The translations under genes were made by a program, and so were the position numbers. A stretch of DNA of 64,000 nt from Dipteris shenzhenensis. Taxonomy: Eukaryota > Polypodiophyta > Polypodiopsida > Gleicheniales. The notes beneath the pieces were generated by a model. That model did not search any database, was not told the origin of the DNA, and worked only from the letters and a program-made list of their open reading frames with translations. Shown here in pieces: positions 45,125 through 55,810 of the stretch (the stretch's first letter is position 1; every line of letters begins with the position of its first letter). The DNA lies in the NCBI GenBank assembly GCA_047967505.1, contig CM106541.1. One strand, 5' to 3'.

Positions 45125-46254
45125 CTAGGACCTAAGGGAGGGATCGGAGCAGATGCGCTTAGCAAGTGCAAGGTCCTTGTCCATCACTGTTACTCTTTTG
45201 GCATGGGTAGCACATAAGTTTGCATCTTCAAAAAGACCTACTATCATTTGCTCCGTTGCCTCCTGAATTGCTCCCATAGCACCTGAAGTGAAACACACAT
45301 CATCCTAATAATGCTGTGCTATTTCACATACAACACATTGGAAGGGTGGCATGCGGAATGAGATTGTCCACAGTGGTTTGGAACTTGCGGATCTCTTGAA
45401 GTGCCTTCATGCCTGATTTTTTGCACTTCTTAATATTTGGGGGACCCTGCATTGGCCTCTAGACATGGCCCCATGGCCACTTGTCTGCTTTGAACTTCTT
45501 TCGTCTCTCTTCCCTTGCAACCGCCTCTTTAGACTCCTCTTCCTATGTCTAGTGGGTCCTTTGAGGTGGCTTGTCATTCCTAGGGGTCTTCTTTGTCCTT
45601 GGTCCCTTTTCCCTCCCTTTTCCTTTTGATGAGGCTGTGAGATAGCAGGCTGAAGCTCTTGCTTAGCTCATACTAGAGGCTCCTCATATGTGACAATCTC
45701 GAGGCATAGAGGGTTGATGGTGCTCTTCCATGCAGTCTACTTGGTTGGAGGATTGGAGCCAAGGTTCATTATATTTGCGAGCCCACTAAATACTTCCTCT
45801 TGTTGTGGCCCCTTTAATCTTTCCATCTCCTCTCTTTGCCTTTCTTGCTCCCCTTGTTGGTCTAGATGCTCCATGCCAGGACCCCACGGAGGAGGGAGGG
45901 GTAGTTGATCACAATTGATTAGACTATTTTGTCCCTCTTGGGAGACCTCTCTACTTCCACGGTTAGTTGTGTGGAAGGATTGAGAGGACCCGTGATTGTG
46001 CTTGGATCCTTCATCGTGCTGGGGTTCCCCTCATGGTGCTGAGATCTATGGGATCCCCCATGAGAGTCGGATGGTAGGGACTCATGTTGCTGGGACTCCT
46101 GATGATGAGAACCGCCTTCAGATCCATGCTGATCATTGCCCTCTTGGCCACTGGGGCTTGCAGTGTGTTCGGAGGCCATGGAGTTATGAGGAGGAGAGCG
46201 GATAGCATCTAAATGGCATCCACTGGGTCTAGCAGTTTGTTTAAGTTGTGCCAT
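45125..46254 (-). pseudogene. Histone H3-like gene with long inserted linker, decayed
   Basis: The ATG at 46254 gives MAQLKQTARPSG, aligning to the canonical H3 tail ARTKQTARKSTGG: K4, Q5, T6, A7, R8 and S10 kept, K9 replaced by P, R2 by Q, T3 by L. A Ser/His/Gln-rich stretch follows to TAA at 45921-45919, then a Lys/Arg-rich segment in another frame (EEESKEAVAREERRKKFKAD). Then the histone fold: GMKALQEIRKFQTTVDNLI (alpha-N/alpha-1; K56 position is T), [25 protein letters not shown] and [19 protein letters not shown] (alpha-2/L2; C110 and H113 kept), KDLALAKRI, stop at 45127-45125. At least two frame changes, plus in-frame TAGs at 45549, 45543, 45459 and 45305 (probable former CAG), make it a pseudogene here. 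Canonical H3 is 135 residues; this spans about 376 codons. H3 forms the nucleosome core with H4. Confidence 0.88.
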
Positions 46255-46265
46255 AGAAATGAGGG

Positions 46266-46296
46266 ATTTTAGGGTTTTGAACTGTTTTATATAGTC
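46266..46296 (-). promoter_or_regulatory. TATA box and telo-box upstream of the H3-like gene
   Basis: On the minus strand ACTATATAAAAC (46295-46284) lies about 30-40 bp before the ATG and AAACCCTAAAA (46277-46267) follows it. Telo-boxes are common in plant promoters of histone and translation genes. Such a short 5' leader would be unusual, so a start further in or a different TATA is possible. Confidence 0.45.
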
Positions 46297-46619
46297 TTTT
46301 TAAAAGCACTTCAGGGTTTTTCTTTTAAATTAGGGAGTGCATCCCCTCCCCCCCAAGTCTTTTGTCGCCAGTTCGGTAATACTTAATCTTCACCACCCTC
46401 CCTCCCAACCCACTCACCCCTCCACCTTGCCATGTCACACATGTAATTCTACAATTTCCAAACAAATTTGTGAATTTTGGAATCTATAATTGACTCAAAA
46501 TAGTGTTAGCTTTATCATTAAACATTTTACATTTGGGGTTCTCTTAGGACCCAATGCCTCCCCTGTCTGACTCTACGTTGCAACCAAAGCACAACCCCTT
46601 GGCTCCTTGTTGAGGACTA
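46297..46619. other. Spacer between H3-like gene and transposase remnant
   Basis: C-rich then AT-rich; no reading frame or known element recognised. Confidence 0.5.
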
Positions 46620-47370
46620 TTAAGAAGCACATCTCCTTGTCTTCTTAACATGTTGAACCACTTTTGCGAGACATGATACCTCTACCTTATCGCACTTGAA
46701 AATCCTGGCCTCTAGACATCTATAAAACCATTCGAACATTTCATGTAGTGCATTGCTTTGCATGATACCACCCCCATGCCTTGTATTCTTGAAGTATGAT
46801 GCCTTTGCTCTGTAGTGTAATTTCTCCATTCCTTGAGTATTCCAAATGGACAGAGGGCCCCATTTCTCAACAAACCACGGTGCATGTACGTAAAGAATAT
46901 GCTGTAAAGAAAAACATCATATGAGAAACATAAACTGACTCAAGTTTAGAGCACAAAATTTCAACCTAAGGAGGATTACCATGTAGTGTGTAATGCGTGA
47001 GTCCCCCCATGCTTCTACCATCAATGATATGAATTATCCCAATTCTGTCTTGAATCTCTCATAAAAAAGCTCATCTATTTGACCTTGTCTAAGAAACTTT
47101 ATAAATGCATCAAGCTTCGTCCACAGTTTTGCTCTCAAAGTAGCAATTCGTGGATGTGAAGCTTGATTTGTGGTGCACTCACACAAAGCTTTCTAGTACT
47201 CCCAACCTAGGGTGCTTTGAGCCAATGTATGCTTTTCTTTATCAACATTGTGGTTGGACAAGTACCTCCTTGCCTTTCCACCACCATGGGCACTTTAGCA
47301 AGAAGATTTTGTGTCTTTCCTTACTATTTCTTGTCCTACTTAAGCTTCACATTTCCCGTTCCAAGCATTA
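46620..47370 (-). pseudogene. Putative transposase 3' part, copy 2 (WGPLSIWNTQGMEK family)
   Basis: The minus strand reads LLKCPWWWKGKEVLVQPQC, then ARIATLRAKLWTKLDAFIKF, LRQGQIDELFYERFKTELG, a stop, and LMVEAWGDSRITHYM. A 78-bp GT..AG intron (46979-46902) follows, then HILYVHAPWFVEKWGPLSIW, NTQGMEKLHYRAKASYFKNT, RHGGG and NALHEMFEWFYRCLEAR to a stop at 46620. The intron position matches copy 1 (41017-41098), strong evidence for a real protein family. This copy extends further upstream than copy 1. It lies on the same strand as, and upstream of, the H3-like gene. Confidence 0.62.
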
Positions 47371-47527
47371 ACTAGATGGAGATAGAGTAACTTATCAAGT
47401 ATACATAGTTGAGCATGCAAAGTACACACATGTACCTGCTCCAATGGAATTGGTAGAATGGGGTCCCATTTAGGATCCTTTTTGTGATTAGGCGCTGCAC
47501 TTTGGTTGCAAGAAAGGATGCCATTTT
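47371..47527. other. Short flank left of Q4
   Basis: No feature recognised. The last five bases before the LTR are ATTTT; the matching right TSD was lost with the element's 5' end. Confidence 0.5.
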
Positions 47528-48239
47528 TGTAAGAAAACAATACAACGTCTGTGCTCAACAGATAACAGGATCTCGTACGCAAGAGAAATACAAATAGTAT
47601 GGAGAATCAAAAATTTGATTACTATAGAACTGATACAATAGATGGCGCTGCCACCCAATCGTGTGCTCCTGTGAGAGAAGCTTCGATGGCATGCTGGAGA
47701 CAGTAGAGGATGGAGGCTAGATGTTAAGGAATCAGGGTTGCCATAGCAAGCGATGAAATGGGCTTCACAGGCTCGCTCTTATATAGCCATCACGATTAGA
47801 CCCAATACGGTGACCGACCTAGTCCGCCCAAAATGGTCGACTAGGGGTCGGTCTCGAAATAGGCCACCGACCACACGATAGAACCAGTGCACAAAATAGA
47901 GCAACTAACTTATGGTATCTGTTTGGCCTAGAGCCATTCGGGATTATTTGAGGCTCCAAACGGGCCCCACAACCTGAGAGTGGGTTGCCTGAGGAAATGC
48001 TCTGTCTACCCTCATTGCGGTCAGTCATGGGATGCCTTATCACACTTGCATGTAGCCTAGTTCGCAATGTGCCAACTTCGTCTAGCCATCAGGCCACACA
48101 TGGCCCCCATCTGGTGTCCAAACCAGGACCTACCGGATAACCAAGCTACTCAAATGCCTTCTCCTCATATGGGGGGCTTACAAGTAGAGTTAGCTGGTTC
48201 CTACATAGTTACACGAGAGTGGAGCATTGATATCTAACA
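47528..48239 (-). repeat. Q4 3' LTR (about 712 bp)
   Basis: On the minus strand it starts TGTTAGATATCAATGC and ends TTTTCTTACA, the same end as the Q3 LTR. It contains TGTAAGCCCCCCATATGAGG, the Q4 version of the conserved LTR block. TATA-like CTTATATAGCC lies near 47780 (+). Confidence 0.82.
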
Positions 48240-51067
48240 CCCCCCTTCAATGTCCACCTGCAAGTGAACTTACTTTTTCGGCCCAATGCCAAGTCGATGA
48301 AGATGCCTCTCTAGCAATTCTCTTCCAAGATCCTTCGTGAAGATGTCTGCAGCATTCTCTATAGTCGGACAGTACACCAAGTCAACCTCTCCATCCATGA
48401 TGAGCTCACGTACAAAGTGGTATTGAATCTCAATGTGTTTTGTGCGAGTGTGGAACACAGGGTTCTCTGCAATCGCCATGCAACTCTGATTGTCACATGA
48501 TAACTGAGTAGACTTGTTCTACACTACACCCATGTCCCCCAAAATCCTCCTTAACCACACTGCCTCGCAAGAAGCAAAGCATGCTGATTTGTACTCAGCC
48601 TCAGTAGAAGAAAGAGCAACTGTGGGTTGGTTCTTGCTGACCCATGACACAGCTCCAGATCCAAGTGAGAAACAGTAACCTATTACTGACCTCCTGCTAT
48701 CCACGTCTTCACATAATTTGGTCAAGATGTTGCCCTTGGTATAGGTGATGCCATAATCAAGTGTGCCTTTGATGTATTTCAACACCTGCATCCCTGCCCT
48801 CCAATGGTTCTCTCGGGGCTTATTGGAAAACCTGCTTAGTACACCAGTTACAAAGCTGATGTCTGGCCGCATGTTGCACAAGTAAATCAAGCTGCCCACA
48901 AGCCTTCTATACTTTGCTTCATCCACCAGTGGTGATGAATCCTCGTTTGAGAGCTTCACGTCAACCTCCATAGGGGTACCAACTATCTTGCACTCAGCCA
49001 TGCCAAATGCCTTCAGTATCTCTCCAGCATACTTCAGTTGTGAAATGAAGATCTGTTTTGGCTCTTGCCAAGATTCAATTCCCAAACAGAAATGCACTAG
49101 TCTGAGGTCTGTCATTTCAAACTCTCTTCCTAGCAACTTCTTTGTCTGCGAGATTTTCTCTTCATGGTTCCCTGTTATGACAAGGTCGTCCACATAAAGA
49201 CGATCATACACCTGCCTCCTTCTCTAAAGATATACAAATTTGCATGTGATGGGCTCCTCCTGAACCTGTTTTGGAGAAAGTAGGCATCAATTCACTGGTA
49301 CCATGCTCGTGGGCCTTGTTTCAGCCTGTAAAGTGCCTTCTTCAGTTTACAGACTTTACCTTCTGAACTGGGGATCACAAAACCTGGTGGTTGTTCCACG
49401 TATACCTCCTCCTTGAGATCTCCATTCAGAAAGGTGGATTTCACATCCATCTGAAACATGCCAACTTCCCTAGGTAGCTAAAGCCAAAACACTGTGAATT
49501 GTGGTTAGTCGAGCTGTGGGAGCAAAAGTATCCTAATAATCAAAACCATGTATGTGTGCGTATCCTTTTCCATGAACTGAGCTTTGTACTTATCCAATGT
49601 GCCGTCGGATTTATACTTGGTCTTGTACACCCACTTGGTGTCGATTACCTTGCGTTTTGGTGGACGATCCACAAGGTCCCAAGTGTTGTTCTTCATTATG
49701 GAGCCATAGTCTAAATGCATAGCCTCCATCCACCTATCATCACCATGTGCCTCTTCAAGACACGGGTTCATCAGCACGGATCACCTCAGTCATCAAAGCG
49801 TAGTTGACCAAGCATTCCTAAGCCCTTCTTTGCTCCTCTAATCTCTTGGACCGGCGGTGTTCAGATGGTTCCTCCTCAATGGATGAAGGTTCTTTGCCAT
49901 CCAAAAGCTGCTTTACCAACTTCCGGAATGGCCGTTGCCATTGTGGTTCTATAGGCTCTTCTTCATCTTCTTTATCTTGAATCCTCCCAAGCACCATTGG
50001 GGGAGTTCGGTCTGCTATTGGTGGTGGTACTGGATGGATATCCTAGTCTTTGTTGTCTACAAAGGAGGCATCCTCCTCCAATTGATGCGGCTGTTCTGAG
50101 AAGACCACATCGCGACTTACTATTACCTTCTTGGTAACACGGTTATAGAGATGGTAACCCTTCGCCTCTTCACTGTAGCCCAAGAAAATACACTTTCGGC
50201 TCTTCGATTCCCATTTGGTCCTGTTAGCATCAGGGACATGCACAAAACAATCACATCCAAAAACTCTAAAATATGCAGCTGAAGGTTTCTTACCAGAAAA
50301 GGCCTGCAGTGGAGTCATCCCATTCACAGCCTTCTGTTGCTATGATTCAGAATGTAAACTAGCATGTTACATGCTTCAGCCCAGAAAGTCTTTGGCAAAT
50401 CTTTCCCTTTCATCATACTCCTACCCATTTTGTAGATGACGCGCATCTTGCGTTCTACTACTCCATTTTGCTATGATGTATGTGGCGGGGGTTTTTGCCT
50501 CTTGATCCCGTGACTTTTGCAGTAACTCTCGAATTCAGTTGATGTGAACTCTCCACCTCTGTCTGATCTCAATTTCTTCACCTTCCTCACCGATTCTTTC
50601 TCAACCATTACATGCCATTCCTTGAACTTGCTAAAAGCCTCGTCTTTAGTCTTTAGGAAGTATATCCATATCCTTCTACTGTAGTCATCGATCAGCGTCA
50701 TGAAGTAGTAGGAACCACCCAAAGCTTCTGTTTCCATCTTTCTGGAGAGGTCCATGTGAACGAGCTCTAGAGGAGCCTTTGCCCTATTGTCCTCTTAAGG
50801 AAAGGGCTGCCGATGCTACTTGCCCATCATGCAAGCTTCACATACATTGGGCAGATCTAAAATTTCTAGTAGGTTTGCAATCATTCCACTTTTAAGCATC
50901 TCCTTCAAAGAACTAAGGTTTAGATGACCAAACCTCTCATGCCATAGCTTAGTGTTCTTCACATCAGCTCGAGCACTAGAAGCTGAGAGTTCGTAGATGT
51001 TGTTGCACCGTGTACCTTTACCAATGACCTTCCCTTGAAGATCCAGAATCTGTGCACACCTCACCAT
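48240..51067 (-). pseudogene. Q4 pol remnant (pre-integrase to RNase H)
   Basis: Pieces in order on the minus strand: [18 protein letters not shown] (51067-50816); integrase core with DLSRKMETEALGGSYYFMTL and RSDRGGEF (50755-50471); integrase C-terminal part (50327-50043); RT N-terminus (49777-49505); RT palm with YVDDLVITGN (49211 onward) through RNase H (STEAEYKSAC). A stop near 48519 precedes [20 protein letters not shown], ending GIGPKK at 48270. The stretch equivalent to CDSDWWAGD in Q3 is shortened to LCEDVDSRRS, so the first RNase H catalytic Asp is gone. Confidence 0.9.
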
Positions 51068-51070
51068 CTA

Positions 51071-52150
51071 TCACTGCACAACACAATATTTTGTTGTGTT
51101 GACCATCGTGCTGGTTCAAGCAATGATGTTGGCATGGAGAGACCACCACGTTGGCATGAAGACCGCCGTGGCATGTCAATATCTGACGAGACCCCTCAAG
51201 GTTCATATCTGCAACCACCGCACTAGATGTTAGAGCTATATTAGTTCTAAACCAAGGAAAATAGTATTATTTTAGACATGTTTTAGTCATATTACTCCTT
51301 GTGCAACAATTTCTCAACTACTACACACGTTCTTGGAGGTATTTTAAGGAAAATGTAGCATTTACAATTTAGTATAGTTTCCTTGCAACCACCACATTGG
51401 TTATTGGAGTTATCATAGTTCTAAAGCACCATGCTGGTTATTAAAACCATTTTCACTACAGTAAGAACAAATTTTTCAACAATTTCTTGTGCAATGATCC
51501 CTATGGTTGCAGTAAAATGTAAACGAGGGCAGAAATATACCATTTGTTCTTCATTAGAGCCACTTTCACTACTGAAGTAATAGCCAACAATAGTTTTGGC
51601 GATAATGGTACTACATTGAAATTGAAACAAAATAAATTACATTAAGAAATTACATCCAAGAGTTTTTGCGATAATAGTATTACATCAAAATTGAAACAAA
51701 ATCAATTATATCCAAAGCAAACATTTAACAAAACAAATTACATACAAAGATGCTAGCACTTTGTTTTTGTGACATGTATTTAAGCACTTGTCAACATCAC
51801 CACTATGGCAAGACCACTTTTTGCTCTTGTTAGCACTTTCTTACACTTTTGAACTCACTAGTGGCCTTGTATGTAGGGGACAATATGAGTACCTCGTAGT
51901 GCTATCATAGGTAGGACTTTCTTACAATTTTGATATGGAACTCCTCGTATGCAGGGGATGATACGAGCACCTTGTAATTGAAATAACCTTTTTCATAGCA
52001 ACTTCAGAAGTAAAGGCACTAGAAAAGGGAACTTAACTTGGAGGTGAGCTCAATCGAGCACAACATTTGACAATGGATAGGGAACTCAATTTGGTGGTGA
52101 GATCTAGCACACTGATGCATGCTCTCAGTGCGATAGAGCTAATGACCAAG
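51071..52150. other. Old A/U-type repeat relics, no gene
   Basis: AT-rich, with scattered ACCACC(G/A)CA..GGTT motifs (51220, 51395), a CTCGTA(G/T)..GCAGGGGA(T/C)AATA(C/T)GAG duplication near 51880 and 51950, and no reading frame of note. Confidence 0.55.
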
Positions 52151-52745
52151 TTGAGTTCCTTCCCCAGTGCAGAAGGTTGTGCACAATTATCAGCCACATC
52201 TGTCATGGCTATGATTCCACTGGGCTAGCGGTTAATTACTAGCCACCGTAGTGGCTTGGTCACCCACTACTAGGCTTAAGCATGCATGATCACTATAAGT
52301 GCAGTAAAAATTACCAGTCACCTCTAGTATAGTACTAGAGTGCCTCATAATGAGTGATTAGAGGTGATTAGGCTTCATGATTTAACTTTGTGGGAATAAG
52401 TTCCTGGTGGTGGTGGCTCTCATCATCGGTGTCTGTTGTGGCTACGATTGCACTTGGTTGGCCTGTTAATTACCAACCACTAGAGTGGCTTGTTAAGCAT
52501 ACATGATCACTACGAGTGCATTAAAAATTATTAGTCACTGGGCTTGCCTGCTCAATAGAGTACTAGAGTGCTTGGTAATGACTGATTAGAGGTGATTAGG
52601 CTTCATGATTTACTTTTGTGGGAATTACTGCCCAGTGGTGGTGGCTCTCATCAACCACGTTTATTGTGGCTAAGATTCTACCGGGGTGGCTGTTAATTAC
52701 CAGCCATCAAAGTGGCTTGCTCACCTACCACCAGGCATCTATTTC
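52150..52745. repeat. Block U tandem repeat, about 2.5 copies of ~230 bp
   Basis: GTTAATTAC(T/C)A at 52231, 52464 and 52692 marks units sharing AGTACTAGAGTGC, GATTAGAGGTGATTAGGCTT and GTGGTGGTGGCTCTCATC. The reverse complement of one unit is seen around the Q3 insertion site (18880-18980 plus 24437-24520). Confidence 0.85.
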
Positions 52746-52879
52746 ATGATTAACAACCCATCTATGGTGGCATCTAAGATCACACTATGGTGGCCTACAA
52801 TTAATATGGATGGAACCCCGGGCTCGAGCCACCACAATGGCTCGAACTTTAAAATATATAAGATCCGTGGCATTTGGCA

Positions 52880-53100
52880 TTTTACTACGTTGCTCTCATA
52901 TCCACCTCTGCTCTGCTACTTTTCTCCACACGCTCTGCTACTTGCTCCACACCCCTCCTCCAGCTCTTTTCCACCCTTGCTCTACTTTGCTCCATGCTCC
53001 TTTCTCCAGCTCTCATCACTCATCTCCTCCCTGCTCATCTACTACGCACCCACTCATCTTTACCATACCTACTACCACCCCCCTTAATGCACTTTGATCC
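52880..53100. repeat. CT-rich low-complexity tract
   Basis: CTCTGCTACTTTTCTCCACA- and CTGCTACTTGCTCCACACCC-type pyrimidine repeats; long frames here are compositional. Confidence 0.8.
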
Positions 53101-53329
53101 CAATGTTCTCTGCCTTCTCATATAAGGTGATTGTGTTGCTTTCACGTGGAGTAGAAATGCTAGTACTAGTGGAGAACCTTCATTCCCATAGTCGATTCCC
53201 CCCATATCAACATGTCCCCACCTTAGATGACATGCTCACCTCTGGCCTCTTTATGGCTATGACATATGGCTCCCCCTAGACATCGACAAAGGCCTCATTA
53301 TTTTCATAGTAGAGTACTCTCAACTTGTT

Positions 53330-53800
53330 GGGGGGGGCATAATCTGAGTCCTGGCAATGTGCATGGTCTTCGGCCATCGTGTCTTCCTTTGGCTCCCTAA
53401 AAATTTTTAATGCAATGAGCTAAACTGGTGGAAATACTGAGTTTTACAAATTCCCTCTTGCTCAGATGAGGCTCATAACCACTCAGCAATGGTTGGATGT
53501 AATCTTTTGGCCTCTAAGGCTTTCAATGATCTTTTGGCTCACTGGATGTAATGTTTTGGTCTCTAAGGCTCTCAGTAATTTCTGAGTTTTTATTACATTT
53601 ATGTTATCTCTTTATATTCAATTTGAGGCTCTTAGTATGCACTATTATGTTAACTTTTATAATTGAATTGTTATTGTTGCTAGCTATAATCTTTTGGCTT
53701 TCAAGGCTCTCAGCAATTGCCAAGTTTTATAAATGTAAGTTCCTCTATTCAATTTTTTCTCAGTATAAGTTGTTAATTTTTATATAACCTATTATTGGAT
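53330..53800. repeat. Block B, copy 2
   Basis: Same orientation as 18191-18790: CTGAGTCCTGGCAATGTGCA, GCTCATAACCACT and repeated TTTTGG(C/T)CTCTAAGGCT. It lacks the 103-bp internal duplication of copy 1. Confidence 0.85.
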
Positions 53801-53804
53801 GTAG

Positions 53805-54265
53805 ATGTACATTGTAATCTATTTTGCTCAATTTTCACTCGATGAATTGTAGTTGATTATTTGGATGGCACCACCGGGCCTCCAGTCACTGGGGTGGCTC
53901 AAAATACTTTTGTCCTCATTTATATTTATTGCAACAAGGACTAAAATACCAGTAAAGTAAAAATACAATTTCCTTGGATTATGACCAAAATAGTGCTAAA
54001 ATAGCTCCAACGACCCACCCTTATGGTTGCATGGAGATACATCTTAAAAAATACAATTAAACTTTCAGAAAATGCAATTGACGATATGGCTCTCTAGGGG
54101 CAAGGGCCATATCGACATGCATTTACAGTATCCAGGATGCTACTCGACAGATATGGCATGTCGATATGGCCCTTGCCCCTAGAGGGGACTTCTCAAGGGC
54201 CATACCGGCAATTGCATTTTGCTTGGTTGCACAAGGAAATACATTTTCCCTAGTACAAAAATATA
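53805..54265. repeat. Block A, copy 2, inverted, with hairpin
   Basis: The reverse complement matches 17750-18190. The hairpin (about 54083-54215) is kept: CTAGGGGCAAGGGCCATATC pairs with GATATGGCCCTTGCCCCTAG, a perfect 20-base arm. Confidence 0.87.
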
Positions 54266-54596
54266 TAACTCCAAGAACTAGTGCGATGGCTATCATAGAT
54301 CTCCTTCTATTTGCCAGTGTGCTAGTCGTCATAGACCTCCTATAATAATACATAAAAATAGGTAACAGAGCTATAACTCCAAGAACCAGTGCGGTGGTCG
54401 CTCCAAAACAACCTTGAATTATGGGCAATGATAGGTCAAGAGGCCAGAGACTTGCACTGAGGTGATGCTCAGAATGTGATTGTGTCTCATTATCATGCCA
54501 AAAACCAACGCGGTGGTCTCTCCAAGCCAACCTATGATTTGCATGGGCAAAACTGTGGCAAAAGGCTGCGCGATGACAGGTGGTTAGGCTTGAGAT
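54266..54596. other. Block A-flanking repeat relics
   Basis: Contains two imperfect copies of ATAACTCCAAGAAC(T/C)AGTGCG (54255 and 54372), related to 17700-17720. No gene. Confidence 0.6.
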
Positions 54597-54705
54597 TTTT
54601 TTTTTCTTTTGGGCAAAAAAGAGACTTCTATTAAGTAAGAAAGAAACTCGCTAGAGCAAGCTCTGTGTGGAAATACAACATGCTAGGCATGTTATAAAAA
54701 ACACC

Positions 54706-55155
54706 TCAGAAGAATGAGGTAGAAAGAAACCAAGGCTGAGGCTGAAAATGCCAACTCAACCTTGTAGAAGTCTCAACAAAGAAGGGAGAGTCTCTCCAAT
54801 GCTTGAGAAAAGTAACTCTCCTAGAGGAGGCTACTCGAGATGATCCCTGCATGGTCGCCCATATGGCCATCAGAGTGTGTACCGTATCTATCCAAGTATT
54901 GGCCAAGGTCTGAGAAGGGTGAACTTGAGAACCCTCCATAGCCTCAATGCATTTGGCTCTCCAAATGTGCCATGTTGCAATGCTAGCTAAGACCTCCCAT
55001 GGAGAGTCAACCGAGGAATGAGCAACCCTGAAGAGAGTGGTCGGAACATCCTCTAGATAGCACGACTCCACACAGTGTCGTTGGATGTGAAGAGCCCAAG
55101 AGGAGTCATGTATCTCAAAGAAAACCTGGGGCCATGAAAGAGTGAGCCAAGCCAC
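54706..55155 (-). pseudogene. LINE ORF2 C-terminal zinc-binding region remnant
   Basis: 149 open codons resembling the zf-RVT and following region of plant non-LTR ORF2: H..C..C spacing in QRHCVESCYLEDVPTTLFRV, WEVLASIATWHIWRAKC, then RRVTFLKHWRDSPFF near the end. Intervening RT sequence is absent. Confidence 0.7.
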
Positions 55156-55312
55156 TGATCCCCATATCGTCTACATAAAATCTGTCAATACGTGCATGGA
55201 TGGGCATGTGTACTCTCCTGTTCGACCAAGAGTACAGGAGGGATTGTGGCATAACATGAAAGGCATCATCAAACCAAGTGTCCCTACCACTGTACTGAAA
55301 GAGAAAGGCATC

Positions 55313-55810
55313 CTAGGCTGCCCTCTCCAAAGAATGAATTCCACCTTTTCTACCTCCCTTTTTGTCTGATGGCAACTCAACCATGTTGAAATCGCCACCA
55401 ATGATCCAAGAATTTGCAATGGGGGCCCAAGAGAGTAATTCCTTCCAAAAGGAGACCCGCTCCCCTGTATTGTTGGGATCATAAACATTGAGAAGACCAA
55501 TCTTATGCCCTCCAATCAAAATAATGATCCATTGAGCTCTAGAGGGGGAGATAATAACATGACCAACAACCAAGGGGAGAATAGAAGGAGAGATTGAAAT
55601 GCAAGTACCTCCCCTTGTGCCCATAACAAGCGACCAAAAGGTATGTCTTGAAAGCAGTTTGCTAGAATTAGAGCAATCACTGGCATCCAACATGTGTTCC
55701 TGAATAAAAAGGATATCAATAGCACCTCCGGATGAAGCTGATTCCGGATCAATTGCCTACGGCGATGGTGTGGAACTCTGCCTAGGCCCTGTATGTTCTA
55801 GCTGACTATC
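55313..55810 (-). pseudogene. LINE ORF2 endonuclease (APE/EEP fold) remnant
   Basis: Recognised by NIQGLGR at the start, QEHMLDASDCSNSSKLL-like sequence (needs a frame change near 55690), SRAQWIIILIGG, the LLNVYDPNN motif and GGDFNMVE, which carries the catalytic Asp/Asn of EEP nucleases. One TAG precedes NIQGLGR. In plant L1 elements this nuclease nicks target DNA to prime reverse transcription. Confidence 0.85.

Larger units (their letters stand above)
47528..51070 (-). mobile_element. Copia element Q4, 5'-truncated and decayed
   Basis: The 3' LTR (47528-48239) and polypurine tract are followed inward by RNase H, RT, integrase and pre-integrase remnants; homology stops at about 51070, before gag and the 5' LTR. 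It is related to Q3 and Q1. Multiple frameshifts and stops indicate an older insertion than Q3. Confidence 0.9.
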
